Of a stretch of 46,394 bases of DNA, positions 41,292 to 46,394 are shown piece by piece. The stretch is from Micromonospora sp. KC606 (lineage in GTDB: Bacteria > Actinomycetota > Actinomycetes > Mycobacteriales > Micromonosporaceae). Under the pieces are notes generated by a model. It was not told the origin of the DNA, searched no databases, and saw only the letters and a program-made list of their open reading frames with translations. Each line of letters begins with the position of its first letter. The stretch's first letter is position 1. The stretch is from positions 1 through 46,394 of the forward strand of contig NZ_SMKN01000023.1 in the NCBI RefSeq assembly GCF_004348675.1, written 5' to 3'. The translations under genes and the position numbers were made by a program.

Positions 41292-42107
41292 TCAGTGGGC
41301 GACGAGGACGGAGTGGTGGCGGCCGTACGGCACGACGTGTGGCCCGCCGCTCACCGGGTCGTCGACAACGACACACGCGAGGCCGAAGACGTCCTCGACG
41401 AGCTGCCGCGTGATGACCTCGCCGGGGGGCCCGGCGGCGACGACCCGGCCGTCGAGCATGGCGATGACGTGGTGGGCGTACCGCGCGGCGTGGTTGAGGT
41501 CGTGCAGGACGAGCACGACGGTGCGGCCCTGTGCGCGGTTCAGGTCGACGACCAGGTCGAGGATCTCGATCTGGTGGGCGAGGTCGAGGTGGTTGGTGGG
41601 CTCGTCCAGCAGCAGGACACCGGTGTCCTGGGCGAGCGCCATGGCGATCCAGGCCCGCTGCCGCTGTCCCCCGGACAACTCGTCGATGCCGCGCCGGGCG
41701 TCGTCGAGCAGCCCGGTCGCGGCCAGGGCGCCGGTCACGGCCCGCTCGTCCTCGGCGGACCACTGCCGCCACCACGACTGGTGCGGGCTGCGACCACGCC
41801 GGACCAGGTCGAGCACGGTGATGCCGTCCGGCGCGGTGGGGTCCTGCGGCAGCACACCGAGCAGCCGGGCGAGTTCCTTACCGCGCAGCGTGTGGATCGG
41901 CCTGCCGTCGAGGTGCACGCTGCCGGCCGCCGGGCGGAGCAGCCTCGCCAGGCCCCGTAGCAGGGTCGACTTGCCGCAGGCGTTGGCGCCCACGATGGCG
42001 GTCACCCGGCCGGGTGGGATCGTGACGTCCAGGCCCTCCACCACCCGGCGGCCGGGGTACCCGAGCGTCAGTCCCACAGCGGCCAGTTCGTGCGCTGGTC
42101 GATCCAT
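41292..42107 (-). CDS. Ferric-siderophore ABC transporter ATPase
   Basis: A 271-residue FepC-like ATPase. Walker A AIVGANACGKSTLLRG (the usual GPNGCGKST has become GANACGKST, still functional), Q-loop LLGVLPQDPTAP, signature ELSGGQRQRAWIAMALAQDT, Walker B GVLLLDEPTNHLDLA, and H-loop VLVLHDLNHAARYAHH. It powers the two FecCD permeases. ATG at 42107 with GGAGG; it follows the second permease stop with a 1-base gap. Confidence 0.95.
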   Translation of the reverse strand: MDRPAHELAAVGLTLGYPGRRVVEGLDVTIPPGRVTAIVGANACGKSTLLRGLARLLRPAAGSVHLDGRPIHTLRGKELARLLGVLPQDPTAPDGITVLDLVRRGRSPHQSWWRQWSAEDERAVTGALAATGLLDDARRGIDELSGGQRQRAWIAMALAQDTGVLLLDEPTNHLDLAHQIEILDLVVDLNRAQGRTVVLVLHDLNHAARYAHHVIAMLDGRVVAAGPPGEVITRQLVEDVFGLACVVVDDPVSGGPHVVPYGRHHSVLVAH

Positions 42108-42108
42108 G

Positions 42109-43179
42109 TCAGCCTCCTACACCGGAACGGTTGGCGCGGCTCAGCAGCCACAGCAGGACCGGGGCTCCGAGAGCGCCCGTCACGACGCCGACGGGCAACT
42201 CGGTGCCGGGCAGCGCTTCCCGGGCGAGTACGTCGCCGAAGAGCACCACCGCGGAACCCACCAGGCCGGACGAGACCAGCGCGGGGCCGGGCGTACCGAC
42301 GAGCCGCACGGCGATCTGCGGACTCACCAGGGCAACGAAGGCGACCGGCCCGGCGGCGGCGGTGCCGACGGAGACCAGCGCCGCCGCCACGGCGAGCAGG
42401 GCGATCCGGGCGAGCTGGACGGGGTAGCCGAGCGCCTGGGCGGGCGCGTCGCCGAGTTGCAGCCCGCGCAGCCACGGCGCGAGGACGACGACGGCCGGCG
42501 CGAGAACGGCGAGGCCGACGACGAGCGGGCCGACGTGTTCCCAGCCGCGGGCGTTGAGGCTGCCGGTCAGCCACATCAGGGCCTGCTGCGCCTGGTACAC
42601 CCCGGCCTTCAGCAACAGGTAGGTGGTGACGCTGCCGCACAGCGCGGCGACGCCGATCCCGACCAGCACGATCCGGAACCCGGTCGTGCCGCCGTTCCAG
42701 GCCAGCAGGTAGATCAGCAGCGCCGACCCGAGCCCTCCGACCAGCGCCACCGTCTGCAGGCCGAGCCCGGAGCCGGCGCCGATCAGCAGTCCGGCGGTGG
42801 CGGCGGTGCCGGCACCGGCGGACACACCGATGACGTCCGGGCTGGCGAGCGGATTGCGGGTGAGCGACTGGAAGATGGCCCCGGAGACGCCGAAGGCGGC
42901 CCCCACGAGCAGGCCGACCAGGGCACGAGGCAACCTCAGGTCGTGAACGACCAGGGCCGTCACGTCGTCGCCGCCGGTCACCAGCGCCGCGGCCACGTCG
43001 GACAGCGGCAGGTCGAGTTCGCCGACGGCGACGTCGAGCGCGAACGCCCCGGCGACCGCCGCCGAGAGCAGCAGGCACACCAGCACCGAGCGGACCCGCA
43101 CCAGCCAGGACGCGCGGGTGCCGGGCACGCTCACCACGACACCTGGGACGACCGTCGACGCCTGCGCTGGAGGGGACAT
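42109..43179 (-). CDS. FecCD-family siderophore ABC permease (second)
   Basis: A 356-residue inner-membrane permease with 9-10 hydrophobic segments. Family marks are LRLPRALVGLLVGAAFGVSG, IFQSLTRNPLASPDVIGVSA and AGPVAFVALVSPQIAVRLVG (the ATPase-contact loop), ending LPVGVVTGALGAPVLLWLLS. It pairs with the other FecCD gene to form the channel. ATG at 43179 lies 1 base after the first permease stop. Confidence 0.95.
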   Translation of the reverse strand: MSPPAQASTVVPGVVVSVPGTRASWLVRVRSVLVCLLLSAAVAGAFALDVAVGELDLPLSDVAAALVTGGDDVTALVVHDLRLPRALVGLLVGAAFGVSGAIFQSLTRNPLASPDVIGVSAGAGTAATAGLLIGAGSGLGLQTVALVGGLGSALLIYLLAWNGGTTGFRIVLVGIGVAALCGSVTTYLLLKAGVYQAQQALMWLTGSLNARGWEHVGPLVVGLAVLAPAVVVLAPWLRGLQLGDAPAQALGYPVQLARIALLAVAAALVSVGTAAAGPVAFVALVSPQIAVRLVGTPGPALVSSGLVGSAVVLFGDVLAREALPGTELPVGVVTGALGAPVLLWLLSRANRSGVGG

Positions 43180-43180
43180 G

Positions 43181-44224
43181 TCACAGCTCCCGGAGTCCGC
43201 GACGGCGGACCAACGCGACGAAGAACGGCGCACCGAGCGCCGTGACGACGATCCCGACGGGCAGCTCGTCGGGCCGGGTGAGCAGCCGGCCGGCGATGTC
43301 GGCGGCGAGCAGCAGACACGGGCCGAGCAGGGCCGAATACCACAGGATCCACCGGTGGTCCGGGCCGGTGAAGGCCCGAACGACGTGCGGCACGACCAGG
43401 CCGACGAAGGCGATCGGCCCGCACAGCGCCACGGCGGCGCCGGCCAGCAGGGTGACCGCGGCGGCGCCGCGCAGCCGGACGAGATGCACGCGCTGCCCGA
43501 AGCCGCGGGCGATGTCCTCACCGAGCGCCAGGGTGTTCAACGCCGGCGCGGTGGTCGCGGCCAGCAGGGCGCCGGCGGCGAAGAAGGGCAGGATGGATCC
43601 GAGCGTCGTGGCGGGTTGGCCGGTGAGCGCCCCGACCGCCCAGAACCGGAAGTCACCGAGCGCCGCGGCGTCGACGAGCAGAGCGGCGTTGACGAGCGAC
43701 TGCAACAGCGCGGAGACCGCCGCGCCGGCGAGGGCCAGCTTGGCTGGTGTGGCGCCGCCACGGCCGGCCGAGCCGAGACCGTAGACGAGCGCGGTGGCGA
43801 CCACGGCGCCGGCGAGGCCGAACCAAACGTAACCGTGGACCGACACGACGCCGAACACGGCGGTGGTGAGGACGATGCCGACGGAGGCGCCGGCGGTGAC
43901 GCCCAGGATGCCCGGATCCGCGAGGGGATTGCGGGTCAGCCCCTGCATCAGGGCGCCGGCGACCGCCAGCGCCGCTCCCACCAGCAGCCCGAACAGCGTA
44001 CGCGGCAACCGCATCTGGCGGACGATGCCGGCCACTTCGGACCCGTCCGGGTGCAGCAGCAGTGTGAACACCTGATCCGGCGGAATCCACCGGGTGCCGA
44101 GCGCCACGGACAGCAGGCTGAGCAGCAGCAGGAGGGCCAGACAGCCGAGGGTCGCCCACGCGTGCGCCCGGCCGGCGGGCAGCACCGGCCGGTGTGGCGC
44201 GACGCTCGTCGCCTCGGATGTCAC
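43181..44224 (-). CDS. FecCD-family siderophore ABC permease (first)
   Basis: About 347 residues. Features are MRLPRTLFGLLVGAALAVAG, LMQGLTRNPLADPGILGVTA, CGPIAFVGLVVPHVVRAFTG and ELPVGIVVTALGAPFFVALV, the standard FecCD set. I choose GTG 44224 (VTSEATSVAPH); the TTG one codon earlier is less likely. There is no separate leader: an iron box sits directly before the start, so the mRNA from a local promoter would be nearly leaderless, or the gene is read through from the MFS gene 20 bases upstream. Confidence 0.93.
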   Translation of the reverse strand: MTSEATSVAPHRPVLPAGRAHAWATLGCLALLLLLSLLSVALGTRWIPPDQVFTLLLHPDGSEVAGIVRQMRLPRTLFGLLVGAALAVAGALMQGLTRNPLADPGILGVTAGASVGIVLTTAVFGVVSVHGYVWFGLAGAVVATALVYGLGSAGRGGATPAKLALAGAAVSALLQSLVNAALLVDAAALGDFRFWAVGALTGQPATTLGSILPFFAAGALLAATTAPALNTLALGEDIARGFGQRVHLVRLRGAAAVTLLAGAAVALCGPIAFVGLVVPHVVRAFTGPDHRWILWYSALLGPCLLLAADIAGRLLTRPDELPVGIVVTALGAPFFVALVRRRGLREL

Positions 44225-44228
44225 CAAG

Positions 44229-44247
44229 GTAGGATAGCCTCGCCTAA
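44229..44247. promoter_or_regulatory. Degenerate iron box between MFS stop and permease start
   Basis: On the reverse strand TTAGGCGAGGCTATCCTAC matches 15 of 19 positions of the DtxR/IdeR consensus. It contains the stop codon of the MFS gene and ends 4 bases before the permease GTG. Its GAGG may also be the permease's ribosome binding site, so repressor binding and translation signals overlap. Confidence 0.65.
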
Positions 44248-45575
44248 CTAAGTTGGATAGTTGCGGTCGTCACTTCTCCGGTGGACGACACCGCGGCGGC
44301 CCGGTCGACATCCACCGGGTCGGCGTGTGAGCCGCCAGCCCGGTGCCGCCACAGCTCCGGATAGCACCATCCCACCAGGGCGGCCGTGACGAGGCAGAGC
44401 GCCCCACCGGCGACGACCGCCACGGCCGGGCCCACCACACCCGCCCCGAGGCCCAGCAGCACGCCGCCGAGCGCGGGCGCGGTCATCGCCTGCGCGAGCC
44501 AGAGGCTGCCGACCCGGCCCTGCAGACGCGCGGTGGTGTGCTGCATGAGCAGCGTGCGGCGCAGAATCTCGGAGACGGTGTCGGCAGCGCCACCCAACGC
44601 CAGGAAGACCAGACCCAGCCCGAGTACGGGACTGGCGCCGAAGCCCACGATCACCACGCCGTAGGCGCCGACCACCCCGAGCAGCACCCGGCCGGGCCGG
44701 CGCAGCCGCACCGTCCAACCGGACACCACCGAGGCGAGCGCGGCACCCGCCGCGGGGGCGGCGGTGAGCAGGCCCACCGCGCCCGGGCCGGCGGCGAAGA
44801 CGCGGTCCGCGAACTGGGGAAACAGCGCCGCCGGGGTCGCGAACAACGCACCACAGAGGTCGACCAGCAGCACGGCGGCGACGAGTCGGGTGCGCCGGAC
44901 GAAGGAGACCCCCTCCCGCATCGCGTGCCACCAGGCGGCGCCGCCGCCCGATTCGCTTCCGGTAGGCGGCTCCGGCGGAAGCGCGCCGAGCCGGGCGAGC
45001 AGCGGGATCGCGCCGGCCGCGCCGAGCGCCGCCATCGCGTAGGTGGTGGACAGGCCCGGACCGGCGACAAGCAGCCCACCCAGCAGCGGGCCGGCGATGG
45101 CGCCGACGGTGGTCGTTGCGGTGACCAGCGCACCGGTCGGCGGCAGCTGGTCGGCCGGCACGAGGCTGGGCACGACGGCGGTCAGCGCGCTCTCGGCGAT
45201 GCCCTCGGTCACGCCGAACAGCGCGCCGAGCAAATAGATCAGCCACACCCGGGGTTGGTCGGCCGCCGCGTTGAGGGCCAACGCGGCGAACGTCACGACG
45301 GCCCAGCCGCTGCCGAGCAGGATCAGGCCCCGCCGCTCCCGGCCGTCGGCGAGGACTCCCCCGGCGAGCAGGCCGACCAGCAGGCCCGCGCCCAGGACCA
45401 GACTCACCGCCGCCACCTGGAACGAAGATCCGGTCAGCGCGTAGACCTGCACCACCACGCCGACGGACGTGAGCCCGATGCTGATCAGCCCCAGCAGCCG
45501 GGCGGCGAGCACCCAGGCCAGGCGTGACCCGCCCCGCAGGGGGCGCAGATCCAGTCCGAACTCACGGATACGCAC
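44244..45575 (-). CDS. EntS-like MFS siderophore exporter
   Basis: A 443-residue major facilitator with 12 predicted transmembrane segments. The start GSRLAWVLAARLLGLISIGL, then VQVYALTGSSFQVAAVSLVL, the loop LAGGVLADGRERRGLILLGS (MFS motif A variant) and ALTAVVPSLVPADQLPPTGA fit the enterobactin-exporter EntS group. It probably exports the finished apo-siderophore. GTG start at 45575 has GGAGGTGA upstream. It is divergent from the second NRPS with an iron box between, and is the first gene of the reverse-strand operon that continues with the importer genes. Confidence 0.93.
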   Translation of the reverse strand: MRIREFGLDLRPLRGGSRLAWVLAARLLGLISIGLTSVGVVVQVYALTGSSFQVAAVSLVLGAGLLVGLLAGGVLADGRERRGLILLGSGWAVVTFAALALNAAADQPRVWLIYLLGALFGVTEGIAESALTAVVPSLVPADQLPPTGALVTATTTVGAIAGPLLGGLLVAGPGLSTTYAMAALGAAGAIPLLARLGALPPEPPTGSESGGGAAWWHAMREGVSFVRRTRLVAAVLLVDLCGALFATPAALFPQFADRVFAAGPGAVGLLTAAPAAGAALASVVSGWTVRLRRPGRVLLGVVGAYGVVIVGFGASPVLGLGLVFLALGGAADTVSEILRRTLLMQHTTARLQGRVGSLWLAQAMTAPALGGVLLGLGAGVVGPAVAVVAGGALCLVTAALVGWCYPELWRHRAGGSHADPVDVDRAAAVSSTGEVTTATIQLS

Positions 45576-45600
45576 CCGTCACCTCCACGCGTCGCTATAG

Positions 45601-45619
45601 CTTGATTAGGCTAACCTAA
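45601..45619. promoter_or_regulatory. Iron box between MFS exporter and second NRPS
   Basis: CTTGATTAGGCTAACCTAA matches 16 of 19 consensus positions, and the following GTTAGGG extends the partial repeat. The site lies 26 bases before the MFS start and 46 bases before the NRPS start, so it can control both directions. Confidence 0.9.
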
Positions 45620-45664
45620 GTTAGGGTGCCCTTCGAGCGATTCGGCTTCGGAGGTGACGGGAAC

Positions 45665-46394
45665 GTGTCCAGTCTGGACGACGGCGGCAGGACCGACCTG
45701 GCGGCCCAGCGGCGGGAACTCGTCCGCCGCCGACTCGCGGAGCGGGGGATCGCCCATCGGCCGGACGCACCCGCCACCGTCCCCCGCGTCACCGGGCCTG
45801 CGCCGCTCTCCGCCGCGCAACGCCGCATGTGGCTGCTGCACCAACTGGAGCCGGAGGGAACGGCCTACCACGTCTGCGTGGGCGCACGGCTGTCCGGCCC
45901 GTTGTCGGCATCGAACCTCGACCGGGCCCTGCGCAGCGTCGTGCGTCGGCACGACGTGCTGCACTCCGTGTACCGGGTCGACGCCGACGGCGAACCGCGC
46001 CAGGTCACCGTGTCGCCCGACGGGCTGGAGCTGCGTACGACGGACCTGACCGCGCTGACGCCCGCCGACCGGGAGGCCGCCGTCGACCGGGCCGCCGCAC
46101 GGCTCGCCGGACGCCCGTTCGACCTCGCGACCGAGCTGCCGGTGCGCCTCGAGATCGTCCGGCTCACCGCCGACGAGCACGTCCTCCTGCTGGTGGCGCA
46201 CCACATCGCCTGGGACGACGCCAGCTGGCAGGTGCTGCTGCACGACCTGGGCGCCGCGTACGCCGGACGGGAGCTGCCCGACCTGCCGGCCCAGTACGCG
46301 GACCTGGCCGCCGCGGAACACCAGACCCCTGCGTGGACCGTCGCGGACCTGACCCACTGGCGGAACCGGCTGGCCGATCCCCCACCCCCGGTAC
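45665..46394 (+). CDS. Second siderophore NRPS, N-terminal condensation domain (runs off window)
   Basis: The first 243 codons of an NRPS, open at the window end. After a docking-like helical start (AAQRRELVRRRLAERGIAHR) a condensation domain begins: PLSAAQRRMWLLHQLEPEGT (C1), VVRRHDVLHSVYRVDADGEP (C2) and the catalytic HHIAWDDASW (C3, HHxxxDD in place of HHxxxDG). Starting with a condensation domain means it accepts an upstream intermediate, plausibly the aryl-thiazoline/oxazoline made by the other NRPS. GTG at 45665 has GGAGG about 10 bases upstream. Later domains lie outside the window. Confidence 0.9.
   Translation, partial: MSSLDDGGRTDLAAQRRELVRRRLAERGIAHRPDAPATVPRVTGPAPLSAAQRRMWLLHQLEPEGTAYHVCVGARLSGPLSASNLDRALRSVVRRHDVLHSVYRVDADGEPRQVTVSPDGLELRTTDLTALTPADREAAVDRAAARLAGRPFDLATELPVRLEIVRLTADEHVLLLVAHHIAWDDASWQVLLHDLGAAYAGRELPDLPAQYADLAAAEHQTPAWTVADLTHWRNRLADPPPPV

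Noticed and set aside
41410..43245. Long forward open frame of 611 codons over the ABC ATPase and permease genes
   Set aside because: Mirror of two clear reverse-strand transporter genes; low-complexity Gln/Arg/Gly content and no start context.
46200..46240. HHIAWDD in the second NRPS as a dead condensation domain
   Set aside because: HHIAWDD keeps both His and the Asp of HHxxxDG and is common in actinobacterial siderophore NRPSs, so it is treated as active.
1..46394. CRISPR arrays, tRNA or rRNA genes
   Set aside because: No regularly spaced direct repeats, no CCA-ended cloverleaf or ribosomal RNA sequence noticed on reading the window.

Overview
The window is high-GC DNA with GTG starts, ATGA/GTGA stop-start overlaps and purine-rich ribosome binding sites. 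With its GAF-ANTAR proteins, SigB/F-type sigma factor, ricin-tailed secreted hydrolases and an iron-box-controlled NRPS siderophore locus, it fits an actinomycete. Gene content suggests Micromonosporaceae, but this is inferred from protein content only.

Layout. (1) 0-11 kb is a scarred accessory region. A flavin-reductase-like gene is followed by an intact IS1182-type transposase, and an intact two-component system (3-4.7 kb) and FAD monooxygenase (5.5-6.6 kb) sit among many decayed genes: the C-terminus of a metallopeptidase joined to the N-terminus of an ABC ATPase, fragments of a VOC protein, thioredoxin reductase and arsenate reductase, an FtsX-type permease, a beheaded histidine kinase with an internally deleted response regulator, a MarR fragment and an ABC signature fragment. 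(2) 9.9-13.3 kb holds hemerythrin, two GAF-ANTAR proteins and an alternative sigma factor, a stress/regulatory block. (3) 13.6-18.6 kb is a tightly coupled carbohydrate operon: a 57-aa protein, two GT-B glycosyltransferases, an alpha/alpha-barrel-like protein and a GH130-type phosphorylase/hydrolase. (4) 18.6-25.8 kb contains a membrane protein, a TetR/SDR divergent pair, two secreted CBM13-carrying enzymes (GH5 and an alpha/beta hydrolase), a dead methyltransferase and a small cysteine-containing secreted protein. (5) 26.3-32.1 kb is a redox/detoxification stretch: MarR, DsbA-like, MBL-fold and SnoaL-like genes; a MarR plus NAD(P)-binding pair; then a Tat-exported solute-binding protein and an allene-oxide-cyclase-like secreted protein.

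(6) 32.4 kb to the end is one part of a siderophore gene cluster. A salicylate-type aryl-AMP ligase would load an NRPS with the order carrier-cyclization-adenylation-carrier, whose adenylation pocket resembles cysteine-activating domains. MbtH, a SidA-type ornithine/lysine N-hydroxylase, a type II thioesterase, a complete ferric-siderophore ABC importer, an EntS-like MFS exporter and the start of a second NRPS follow. Three DtxR/IdeR-like iron boxes lie at the three promoter positions. The inferred product is an aryl-capped (salicyl-thiazoline or -oxazoline) mixed-ligand siderophore with a hydroxamate. The salicylate synthase and the rest of the NRPS assembly line are not in the window.

No tRNA, rRNA or CRISPR array was seen. 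The most unusual material is the dense set of chimeric gene junctions in the first 11 kb, the 19-bp hairpin over the start of the FAD monooxygenase, the coupled 57-aa ORF of the glycan operon, and the iron box embedded between a stop and a start codon in the siderophore transport operon.
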